64,000 nucleotides of DNA from Synaphobranchus kaupii (lineage: Eukaryota; Chordata; Actinopteri; Anguilliformes; Synaphobranchidae): NCBI GenBank assembly GCA_029718625.1, contig CM056380.1:100055971-100119970 (forward strand), read 5' to 3'. Below the pieces are notes generated by a model. It saw nothing but the letters and a program-made list of their open reading frames with translations, was not told where the DNA came from and searched no databases. This document shows, one piece after another, positions 1 through 11,952 of this stretch (position 1 is the stretch's first letter; the number at the start of each line of letters is the position of its first letter). The translations under genes were made by a program, and so were the position numbers.

Positions 1-2105
1 GTGCCACCGGAATTACCCGCCAATAAAATGAGATAAAAAAATAAAAAAGGTTGTATATTTTCTTACATTTTAACCAGCTACCCCACAATTGACCCCACAC
101 TACACCTTTGTATACAGCGTTGTTGCAGGACTTTTGAAAACATAGCATTATGTTTATTGCATGTTTGCTATCTAATCCCAACAGAGGTGGAAATCCATGG
201 GACATAAAGTAAAAGTCCTACCATGTGTTTCTTCCACCCATAGACTCAGCCAGCTGATTTCATGAATCAGTTCTTTTTCCCCGCTGAAGAATTATGTTAA
301 TTAGCAAATCCAGGTGGTTGGAGCAAAATTCTGGGGAGGACTTTTACTTCATGTCCCCTGGATTTCCACCTCTGAATCCCAACAAGTTTGAAAAATTCAT
401 ATAGAGTCAAGACGAGAAAATAAGGTTAAATGGTAAGAAACGTCAAACACTGAATCAGGTCAAACTGACCCCAAACATAATATGAGGGGGAATATAAATA
501 GAAAGGGACAGGACACTGAGCTCACTTCAAGAATACACATGGAAATCCTTATTGTATATCACTAGTCAAGATGTACTCTAGATTAGGGTCATATTTTTCT
601 TTTTAAGATAATTACAAAAAACATGTTGGCTATTTCCAACATAGTAAGAAGAAAACCTTTTCAGATTTCCTATTCTATAAGGTATCTTCTCAAAAGGAAT
701 GGAGGAAGACTCACTACCAGACCCAAGGTATCAGGTTACCATGTGCGATATTGTTTGAAATGTCATGAATCAGATGGTACCGTGTTTAGAATTTGTTAGA
801 CGTGCTGTGTGTCTTAGAAGAACGCTATTTTCCCTTTTAAAATCATGGCACACCCCGTGGCTTATGTAACGCCACTGAACCAGGCATCGCCTTTCTGTAA
901 ATAGACATGATTTTGAGGTACGTTGATTGCCAACAAATTGAGAACTAAAAACTGGTTACAGTAGGTTGGTTTATTTTTTTTCCAGGGAGCATATTTTCCT
1001 GCCATAATTGCACACTATTACCTCCTACACTTTCACAAACAGAACATGCGCATACTTATTCAAGGTCTATGAGAGCATCTGACACTGTTCCATCACACCT
1101 GAAACAGAAACTATCGCAAGTGCATAAAGTGCACTACATCTATCTTTAATATGTGGAATTCAATGTTAAAATCACCAAAAAATTTTAAACAGAACTTATT
1201 TATATATGTGAGTGCATAATGTGGTCCACCATGTTCATTTGAACTGTGTATATAAAGGATAAGTGAAGGGGAACAGGGAGGATAGCCTGTCTCACGGCCT
1301 AGCTGGCTTACGTCTTGTGGTTTTCTCCAAGGGTTGTTTAAAATTGGGAAGAGCTGACCCTGGTTAAAGTGTCTCCCCCAATGAGGAGACTGCTCAGTGG
1401 TACGCTTGCTAACCAATCATGTCGACCATCTAGGTCAAACACAAAGGCTGCTGTGTAAGCTCCATTCGCTTGTAATAACAGCCTGTTTCAGAACATCTGC
1501 TGTACTTTTCAGGAGGTCTGTCTTCCTCCGCCCCTGAGTACGTACTTAAGATTAAGAGCCGCAAAAGGCCTGAGATCACACTCCTGAGATATGTTTCGCA
1601 GATGTGAGCGCTTGCCTGAATCTAGCTCCCAGAGACATGTCGCGGGCTCCCATATGTTAAGAGCATGCTGGGAATTCTGTCTTTCTCTGATAGGGCAAGT
1701 AGATTCTGGCAGGTCACACAGAAGACTTTTTCTGATAGGTTTGCTATTGTGTTGGGCACCGCTTCACGCTAACTGGCTTTGACCTCTCTGGGGCCCGGGA
1801 TTAAAGAGAAGTGGTGACCCCCGCTGCCCCGCTACCCTTCCTACAGGGGGATTTCTCGGTGCAAAATGATGAGATATGACACGGCAGAATCCCGTGGTGA
1901 TAAACAGCTTCGGAGGGAGTGAGTGAGCGCCACGGGGCGATGTGCAACGGGATTTACCTAGCCACATACATTTAAATAAAAGATACAATCCCTGCGATAA
2001 CGTTTTAAACCCTGCAAGCAGCACCCACAATGCTGTGAGGAAAAAGGAGGATAGCAGTAGAGGTAAGGAGGGGAGGAGCATTTGGGGGTTGTGTTTAAAT
2101 TGTAC
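1..2105 (-). other. adamts9 intron after exon 30 (partial)
   Basis: AT-rich non-coding sequence downstream of exon 30. I looked for cysteine-rich TSR codon patterns flanked by AG/GT on the minus strand and found none. It contains one MITE (182-374). The short open frames here, including those overlapping exon 30 on the plus strand, have no recognisable content. Confidence 0.7.
182..374. mobile_element. hAT-type MITE with 8-bp target duplication
   Basis: The two ends are inverted copies (CAGAGGTGGAAATCC at both, about 38 bp with few mismatches). The element is flanked by the direct repeat AATCCCAA at 174-181 and 375-382. An 8-bp duplication and CAG...CTG ends fit hAT non-autonomous elements. 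193 bp, no coding capacity. Confidence 0.82.
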
Positions 2106-2273
2106 CTCTCCCCAGCGTCTTGTTCTCCACTTGGGGCAACGTCCCCCTCTGCAGCGCCTCTGCCTGCCAGGACGGGTCAGGTGCTGGCAGTTCTCCTCTG
2201 CAACGGACCTTCCGGACCGGGTCATGCAGGTTACGTTGCGGTACTTGTATCCTTTCCCACACGACGCTGAACA
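2106..2273 (-). CDS. adamts9: adamts9 exon 30: TSR11 and first residues of TSR12
   Basis: Residues 1447-1502, [16 protein letters not shown], then [17 protein letters not shown]. The [15 protein letters not shown] block identifies the TSR that follows CNTHACP in ADAMTS9. Acceptor TTGCAG, donor GAG|GTACAA, so the gene continues left of the window. No further TSR or GON exon is visible in 1-2103. Confidence 0.94.
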
Positions 2274-5200
2274 CTGCAAGAAAACGGATAGACTGTTCCA
2301 TAAGAATCATCCGGAACCATCACAAAATCATGTTAGGAATCGCTTCCATCATTTGTATAGCATATGACAATTTGTCTATGGTTTTGTCACAAAATTATTG
2401 GTGGCATGTTGTATAGCACTATCAAGAAACAAGAGGAAGTAAGTAACTGATACAGGCAAATTAATTTACACAATTGAGATAAATAGTAAATTATAAATGA
2501 ATACAAATAGAATCCCTTGTACCACTGAAAAGCTGTCAACTTGCATGCGGGGATAGAACTGTAAAAAATAACAATAATGAAACTAGCTATGGGAATATGG
2601 GGCATTGTGAAACCAAAAATGGCAAGAGCTACCAAATGTGAGTCATTGACTTTAACCAATAATTGTACTTTTCTACAGAGTGCAAAACCTTTTGATTCGT
2701 TCAAACAAAGTGCTCGACAGTTCACTGTAACTCCATTCATTATGAGGACTCTCCCATCACTAAATGAAACATTCAATTTTGACAGAATTTGTTATTTGAC
2801 TCATTACGGAATTAGCTAGGTCACACGGTATAGATTACTGTCGTTTGAAACACTGTATTTGGAGCAATTTAAAAATGTACATCATTGTTATATTCAATGT
2901 CAATAAAAATGTTGTAAACATGGTTCACACATTTACCACAGGGGTACCACAATGTACAAACATTGGCATTAATTCCCATGTTTATTTTGTCTTTGCCCAA
3001 AATGAATTATACTGTCTTGAGCTGAGGTATTTTGGAGGTCCTTCAGGGTGGGGGATGGGGCAGATGTGATGCAAAGATCAAATCAGAAGGTACAGTAATT
3101 GAATGCTTTGTTGTGAGCCAAGCGGTTGCAACCCTTTCCTACAGGTTCACTGAACTTCCAAAACCCTAACCCTGTCTGACAAGCGGACACAGCACAACCG
3201 CACTTTGATTTGAGATTTGTGGGTTTTCAGTTAAGATGGAAGAATCAAAGGCGGGTGGAGACAGGAGATGGATCTGACATGACAGATCCCGGATTGAGCA
3301 AGTGCGTAACCCTGTATGGTCCCCACAACGAACGCCGTGTGGGACAGGAACAGATTGTGACCTTTCACCCTTTAGGAGAAGGGAGCTTGTGTGTCTTTGA
3401 GACTATAAAGATGGTGGACCAATCAGAAACATCTGTTTCCTGACAAGTTGCATCTTTAACATGTCAAAATTACGAGTCATTTTATAATATGTGCAGAAAT
3501 TGCTACTTTTAGTGCATTTTCATTTGACAGTTGCAAAATGATGGATTCACATCGGAGATTTTCTTTCTGTTCAGGATTATTCCATGAAAAGGTTTCTGTC
3601 TGAGACGTTTGGTGCATGTGACATGTTTAAAAATGAGATATCCGATATCCGAAAATCATTATGTACAGTGCTCAGTATATAGTTCATTGACAATAGCCAA
3701 AATGCATAATACACATGCTAAACTAAGCCACCCAAAATATGTTTCTTGAAGGAAAACAGCACTGTACGCAATATATTTCAACATTACCGCTGTAAGAGGA
3801 AAAAAGTAAACCAGCTCTCCCTGGTTACACTGCCAAAAAATAAATAATAATAAAAATAAACTCTGGTTGAAACTATGTTGAATTGTAACATATTGTGCCA
3901 CCCCCAAACAACATTCAATTTAAATAGAATTGAAGAAAACAATGTGATCTATTCCTGTCTCCAAAAATGTTGTGTAAGATAATTAATCAAAGGAATAACT
4001 GTTGTTGGTTTTGTAGCACACTTGACAGCAGCATTACGGTTAAGTCGAAACACCCTTAAGAAGGGCTTTTGAGTCCGGTCTCATCTCCCAGATGTGGGCC
4101 ACATGCAGGAACGAAGTATGAAAGGGCTCTTCAGCCTCTGCCTGTGATTTACACACTAAGAGACACTGCTGTGGGTCTGACCTGAATAATCCTCTCTTTC
4201 TTAAAATGCAGCTGGGAGGAGACCATCGTTTTGCAAAGGGACTCGACTTGTGAACAAGAGGGGCTTTTTCCGTGTTAAGCTCGTTGGCAGTTTTATACAA
4301 GTTTCCCAGTCTATGCAGCGTTTCACAGAAAAAAAAAAGACCCAAACAATAAAGAGATAAATAAATAAAATGGTGCAGTTTACTTTTGTCTGTAAATGCG
4401 TGCCAGTTCATAAATGCTGGAATGGTGCATGCAAGTGTACAGAAGGGACTTCCAGATAAGTTTTTGAAAAGGTTTAAATCTGAGGTGGGCAATGAGGGCC
4501 ATATCTGTGTCTGGTTTTCGTGCCAACTCCTGACCTTAATTACTCAATTAGCCCGAACATTTACACCATCTGGCATTTTAGCTACATTTCTTGATAAATG
4601 CATGAATGTTCTTTGTGTCCCTACATGAAACTTTTTACTGTGATCTAATCTACGAGTGAACCAGTGTTGGTGTATACAGCCAGTTAGGTCATTTAGCCGT
4701 GGGTAATTGGTGGAAACAAAAACCTGCATACACACTGGCCCTCCAGGACCGGAATTGCCCACCCCTGGTTTAAATCATAAGAATTGGCAGTAAAAGGTAC
4801 AATAAAAGGTAAGCAGCCAGATTGTGCCACACTTCAAATGACATGCCATTATACCACCATCATGTAGCCATGTTTTATCTTGGACATTATATCTCAGACA
4901 GGATTTCAAAACCAGGTTAACATAATTGCCATTTGAACTCTCAAACTCCATTAGAACGGACTCAATTAGGAACTGAGAATTCATATCCGAACAGTTAGTC
5001 TGTTGTTTGTATAAAATATGACATGTAAAAAAAAATATCATCAATGGTTTACACCAATCGAATTTGATCAAGTGACATATTATTATACAATCCAAAATGC
5101 ACTTAAATCATGCAATAGGTAACAAATAAAATATTACCAATGAACGCAGTATAAATTGAATGTTGGACATACTCCAGGTAGACAGTAGAGATTAGTATCA

Positions 5201-6009
5201 TAGTAAAGTTTATTCATCACTAAACTAATCACTATTCTACAAAACAAAAAAACCCAACACAAAAAAACATATCTTAACGTGAAATAAACAGCATCTTTGA
5301 CAGCACCATTCTATTTGTTCGGCACCATGTCCAATGTCAATGTTCTGCCTCTCAAACAAAAGACAGAGGCGTCTCAGTCAAGGAGGCCCTGAAACGCAGG
5401 AGGTTCCTGGGACCCCAGCCGGAGTGAGGAATTTCTGGGAAGTCCATCCACGCTGATTAGACGTGCGGAGAAAGTTCTCCTCCCAGATCAAACGAGACCT
5501 CTGACCTCTGTTTCTATTCCTCTCTGCCGGTTTGGTTGTCATTCAGGTCAATGTCACTGGTGGACAGCAGCACCAGTCCAAGCCATGTTATCCGCCGCTT
5601 GGGGCCAAAGCAAAACCAGAGAGCCTGTATTTCCAGCCTCCACAAGATAAAGGGCACAGTCATGTTGGAACACGGGCAGAACGGGAATGTCAGAGGAATC
5701 CACTCAAAGCACCAATAAGCAGCCACGCTGAACAAAAGGTTCACCTTTTCCCAAAAATGGAATCAAGATCTTTTCTGGAAAGGAGCAGTTGAGGAGAAAA
5801 GAAAATGGAAGATGTGCTCCATACAAATTGAATGAATGCTGTGATCACTCCAATAAGCCAATTGGAAGTTATGCAATCTAATGATTAATGTCAAAAATAC
5901 TAATGAAACAGACCACAAAAGGTCAATGAGCATCTGATAGCAAATACCACAAAAAAATGTTTCAGTGACTGTAAAATAAATGTCCGACATTATACATAAC
6001 AAATCAAAC

Positions 6010-6073
<64 letters not shown>

Positions 6074-9000
6074 TTATACTCTTTGCACAGCAGTATCGTA
6101 TTTTTCTGCTAAGTTTACATTTGGATTTCATTCATGTACGGTTATGAATGCACAAAAAATGATAAAATAACCGAATATTGTTTTATTATCATCAAAGATT
6201 CTGGGTATGTGTGACAACTGAATAAGGTATGCTTTGAGAGATGTTACTAAATAATAAACACAGGCTACATATAACATCCTATTTATCTTTTAAATACCTT
6301 CTATGTTTACAATGAATAGATCCTTGTGGATTTTAAGACCAATGTCCAGTGTCTAAGGAATTTAATTACTTTTCTGTTTACATATTGTTTTCACATTTTC
6401 AGTTGAGATTTTACATAATACTCAATGTTTTTCATATGTTTTCTGGACTTATGTTTGCGGACCTAAAAGCCATCAAATTAATGGCCAATGTACACTGAAT
6501 GGCCACCACCAAGATTTCATGTAAAATATGGAAACATACTACTTTAAAAAGGACATGATACACCCAATTGTATAAGTGCACTATTATTACACTAGATATT
6601 ACCTCATCAGTCCACTGTGCAAAGATTTGGTCACAAACCATACTTTTGGCCAGAAAACATAATCCAAAGAATCAATCTTTAATGATATTGCTACTTTAAT
6701 GATCTTTTAGACAGTGAACAATGCAAATTCATATAAAATTAAATATTACCATTAGTCTCATACTGAAGTAAAAAATAAATACAAATAATTACATAAATAT
6801 ACAAAAAGTCCATAACACTGATAAACTTCAACTAATACTGCCATTTGGTTTAAGGGTCACACTTAATTTGAAGAGTCTGTAAATGGTCCTCAAATAAGTA
6901 ATAAATGTATTACTACCTAGTAATTAAAAAATTACACACTCCAATAGCTGGTGTACTAAACATGTAATATTAACCTCTGTATATTATCTACAATTTTATA
7001 AGTATTAATATAATGCATAGCAAAATAGTTAGTCATTTTTTCTTAGTCAAGCATTCCTTACTCATTTGAAGACAGTATTAAAAGACCGTTGAAATACAAG
7101 TGTGCCAGGTCTGTCTCTAGATGGATCTGTTAAAAACCATTAATAACCAAGAAGTTACCTTCAGAATTATTCGATAGTCACAACAGAATATGATTAATCC
7201 TAACCAGTCAAGACACTGCCCCAGAAAGTGAGGAGGGCACTTTTAATTGAGAATGAGGTAGACACAAATGACTGGCCCAAACGCTGGTCTTCAGAAAAAA
7301 AATTAAAATAATAATAATCTGGCTCCTCTGTCACAGGTTTTTTCAGTCTACAAAATACTGAAAGCAGAAATATTCTCTTTAACATTAAAACAAACATGAT
7401 TTTGCCAGAGAAAACCCAATTTGAAATGATTACTGACTGAAAACTAAAACACAAGATAAACTTTTGCCTAAATAGAAACATTGCTCATTATCACCCATAA
7501 GTGTCTCTTTTAATGGACATAAAAACATTATACAAATAGAGAACATTAACATTACTTCAAAACCCAACTCGATGACCGATCATTGATGGCATGATTACAT
7601 ACAAAAGAACTGTGCATGTTATAATAAACAACCATACGTGACCTTACAACTGATAAAAACCCTATAAGGATAATTATTTCAATGTTAAGATCTCGTGTCC
7701 CTTGTTTTGTAAAAAAGCACCATTTAAAGCGCAACTGAACTTTGGTAGAACTTTGGGTTGTGTGGTTACCTGGCCATGATATGAGTCCAAATAGTGGCAA
7801 AATATGTTCGTTAGTTGCTCTGGGCTCCCCTGGGGTGATAATCCAGAATAGGGTATTTGTCGCTCTTCACTAATTTCTATAGGGCTGCTGAAACGGTCTC
7901 AAAATGACACTTCTAGCATGTATACGAACACGAACTAAGCGGATTCTGTCAATACAAACAATAACTAGTCCTCGTACGTATTTTTTTCATATCATGGCCA
8001 GGTAACTACACAACCCAAAGTTCTACCAAAGTTCAGTTGTGCTTTAAAAGTAGTTTAGATTCATGACTAGTTGATGACTATGTGTTTTTTTTTTTTTTCA
8101 AGTGAGGTATGGTAGAGATTTCTTTTCACATGGATTGATTTACAAAGTTTGGATCAACAGAAATTATTTACAAATTAATACAGAAATATCTAACATGATA
8201 TTAATATATTAATACACAACACCTTTTGTGTAAAGTGCATCAATCTCTTTCAGGTATGCTAAAGCTTTCATGAGTTTTTGTTTTATCAAATGAGCAGTGA
8301 CCTGAAAAATAGCCATGCTTAACTCTAAATTGTGCGACCTGTTAATGCATTGTGGCACCACTGAATTCAGAAGACAAATCAAAATAAAAGATCCTTTTTC
8401 ATTTCAATCTGAAGCAAAAATGACAATAATGTGACAATAGATTTCAAAGAAAACAGATTTTTCCAGTACACAGATAATATCATGAGGATATAAACAGCTC
8501 CTTACGGCATCTACTCTGAATTATGTTGCCAACTAGAAAGCCTATCTAGGCTTTGGTTGTTAAAACAATAATATAATCCGCCCATGAAACCCTCAACCAT
8601 CTGCACTAACACCTATTTAGACAACCAAGAAATGGAGTTGGGAATAAAAACTACGCATTCTTCTCTTGGTGTTAACCATGATGATAGAAAATCAGATTCT
8701 TGACAGACACCTCCTCATATATACAACGTTAACCAAAGTGTCCATATATAAACAATGAGTAGGCAGAGAAGGCTGGGCAGGCATGGACATTATCGCAGAG
8801 TACCCTTGTTGTGAGGTTATTGCTATATACACCAGAAAAGAAATCTCTTAAGTAATAAATTATCTTTTCAAAAATAATATTTTACAAACTTAATTCATTC
8901 TGAAAACACAATACCAATCCTGAATTAGTGGATTACGTAAAAAAACAACAGAACAACAGCAAAAAGGTGTGCATGTGGTAAAAGTTGACAACAAAAAATG

Positions 9001-9589
9001 CAATTTGTTGTCAATGATCTATCTGTTTTGACCTGTACGTTTTGTTAAGTGCAACAGAACTATGGTTACCACCTGTCTCAAAGATAAGGTTCCATGAGAG
9101 GCATCGGGGCGGAGCGGATACAGTCTAGCATGTAAGTTCGGCAATCGATCCTGCCCCAGTGTGTGTGTTTGTTTGTTTTTTTGCTTCGTTTTTTTGAAGC
9201 TACAATTTGTGGCAACTCCGTGTGTGGTGGAAAAAGGCGGTAAAATACAAACGTTTACGAGCGTACCGAGCTCCAAGGGTCGGTGTTCCAGTGGGAGCTG
9301 GATGGACACGACTGAGTATTGCACTGCTCTCTGTCGGGAGGTTTGTCAAGAATTTCGCAGCTCAGATCGTTAAAGCGCTCGCCGTTGGGCCGCTGGCACA
9401 CGACCAGCCGCGTTTTTATCCCGCCTCCGCAGGGTTTGGTGCACTAAAACGAGAGGGACACAAAGAGCCGTGTAAACAAAGACCAGGGGGGCAACACACC
9501 GCGCTCCCCGTCTGCCCGCCCGTCCTCCCTCACCTGTCAGCTGCCCGTCTCACTCCTTCTTCAGAGAAAGACAACCTCAACCTGACCCC

Positions 9590-9626
<37 letters not shown>

Positions 9627-10874
9627 ACACATACACACACCTAGAGTGAGAGGTGTAATGTTTCCCAAAGGCGATATCAGATCTAAATGAATCCTCAACC
9701 ACTTGGAGAACAAACATAGGTGCTCCTCTAATAAAGTGAACTCAAAGGTAGCTGTAGGCTAACTGACACATCACGCCTCTGACAAAACTATTGGCAAACA
9801 TACAGGTTACGGTCCTCACAAAGCAGGTACAGCATCATTGTTCTGGCAAAAGCAATGGTCTGTATTGACACCACCTTCCTGCTTTTTTTTGGCGGCTGTG
9901 ACACATAACTGCCTCTCACCTCTCCCCAGTTCCCGTAGACCCATTGTGGACAGGGCCCGGATTCACAGGAGCGCTGCTCCAGGGGCCTGGACCTCTCTTC
10001 ACAGTTATTGGCGGCGTAGCCGTTCTCGTCCTGACAGACGACGACGCGTCTCTGGAAGCCTCCCGCGCACGTGCTAGAGCACTGCCACCAGGGGAACAAG
10101 CAACAAATGAGCTCAGCGCATTACCCACCTGCACGCAGGACTCAACTTGCTCCAAAGTCTATTATGTAGGTTTTAGGCGCGGAGGAAACCGCGCTCTTCA
10201 ATATGCGAACACAAATTTACCTGTTATGACAAACCCTCTGAGATCTGCTCTCACACAGAGAGCGAGACAATCCCAACATGAAATTTCAGTGACGCTGCGC
10301 TAATTCAGTGTCTGACTTGCACAGCAGAGCTCAATGCAGCGCGCATTTTTAAGGACACGGTCATGCGCCTCTGTATTTCTAATAGATAAAATGACTGCAA
10401 TACATTGTTGATTCTTGGTGAATGTTAGTAAAGTGCGCGAGAGAAACTTCTGCTAACTCACGGTATCAGGCAAAGCATTAAAAAGCATATACGGAAGGCC
10501 AATTTTCACATACAATAAGATCGGGAAAGGTCTGTGTTGTTTTGATCGGCGCAATGCCTTTGAAGAAGTCAGCGCAGGAATGATGCTCATAGGGTGCGGC
10601 ATAATTAACTCGGGTATTTCCAAAAAGGTTTTCACAAAATGGCGGCAGAAGAGATTAGTTTTAAAGGTCGGTCCAGTGGGGAGCCCAGGTCAGCACGCTC
10701 GGGACTGTGCAGAAGAGGAGAGGAGGTCATGCACACCCTGGGGCAAAGGTTTTGGGGCAAAATTGCTTCCATGGCAACGGTCTCGGAACACAACGGCATT
10801 TCGATCCAAGGATGAAAGGATGGGAATACATGCTATATGTGGAACAACGCAGGTACATGCAAGGAGGATTTTGC

Positions 10875-10913
<39 letters not shown>

Positions 10914-11893
10914 TAAGAGCCAGAGAGAGAGAAAGAGAGAGGGAGTAAGAGTGAGAGAGACAGAGAGAGAGAGATAATGCACAAAGCCTCACACCTTTAT
11001 AATCTGTGCAGAATGTCATACTAAAATCTGTCAAAACCCAGCCTGTCAGCATGGATTTGTCACAAAAGTCCCAACCAAAAATAATTTTACCAACCATTTC
11101 TAGTCCCGACATCTTTGTTCACACGGTAGGCTACTTATTTGGTCTGTTAGTCACTGCTTCCTACTTATTGCTATTTTAAATAAATGATGAGTGTGTGAAC
11201 GGCCTTCATGAATAATAATATTTACACTGTGCGTTTATCATAAATTCAGACTTGGACTAATTTCGTCCCTTCAGAACCTTAAACATTGGTTCAGCTAAAT
11301 ACAAATATTAGCCCATGATTTAATAAGAATTCAGAAATCTGAAATCGAGATTTCAATCAATCAAACAGAGCACTTACGCTTAAATCTGCTGGCTGCACCA
11401 GGGTTATAGCTTGCTTATGCCAACCTTTATTTAATCTGCACACATTAAAAATGTTTAAAGTTGACACATACAGTAGGATTGAACTGATAGTGAACCAGTT
11501 ACACAAACAGTTGCCATATAATTATCTTTAAGTAGAACATCAGCTGTGTCTCTGCAGTGTCACTGGAGCATCATGGGTAAAAGAAACATACATATCACGG
11601 GAAAGGCAAATACTCACCGCTCCCCAAGGACCGGTCCGCCACTGATGTGACTGTGCGCGACCATTGTTCCGGGCAGAGGATCCATGGGGCGGGAGCCTTT
11701 TTCGGGGGTCCCCATTGGAGGGGAAGCTGCCGTGGTCGCTGTAGCGAGTGGGACACTGGGCCATGGCACACTCCTGCTCACTCGCCGGACGGTCATCAGG
11801 GTCACACTCACTCACGTCCACCACCTGGTCACTGAAGTTCACACACACCACCTGTCGGGTAGCTTTGCCCAGACCACAGGACACCGAGCACTA

Positions 11894-11952
<59 letters not shown>

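Larger units (their letters stand above)
2274..9266 (-). other. adamts9 intron 29 (about 7 kb)
   Basis: No exon-like sequence seen. Contains a hAT-type MITE (4480-4767), a (TA)n tract (6015-6072), a TTAA-flanked foldback element (7728-8043) and a T-run near 8084-8099. The rest is AT-rich and unremarkable. Confidence 0.7.

Noticed and set aside
2082..2416. Plus-strand open frames over exon 30
   Set aside because: Mirror frames of a GC-rich minus-strand exon; the minus strand shows a clean TSR with splice sites.
3210..3443. 77-codon plus-strand frame in intron 29
   Set aside because: Less AT-rich than its surroundings but no recognisable motif, splice signals or homology I could name.
5763..6131. 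Open frame with (Ile-Tyr)n
   Set aside because: Produced by the (TA)n microsatellite.
9095..9160. tRNA-like sequence with GTTCGGCAATCGATCC
   Set aside because: B-box match is poor, no A-box or acceptor stem pairing.
10690..11112. Ser/Leu-rich 140-residue minus-strand frame
   Set aside because: Mostly the reading of a (GA)n(GT)n microsatellite; no splice context or family.
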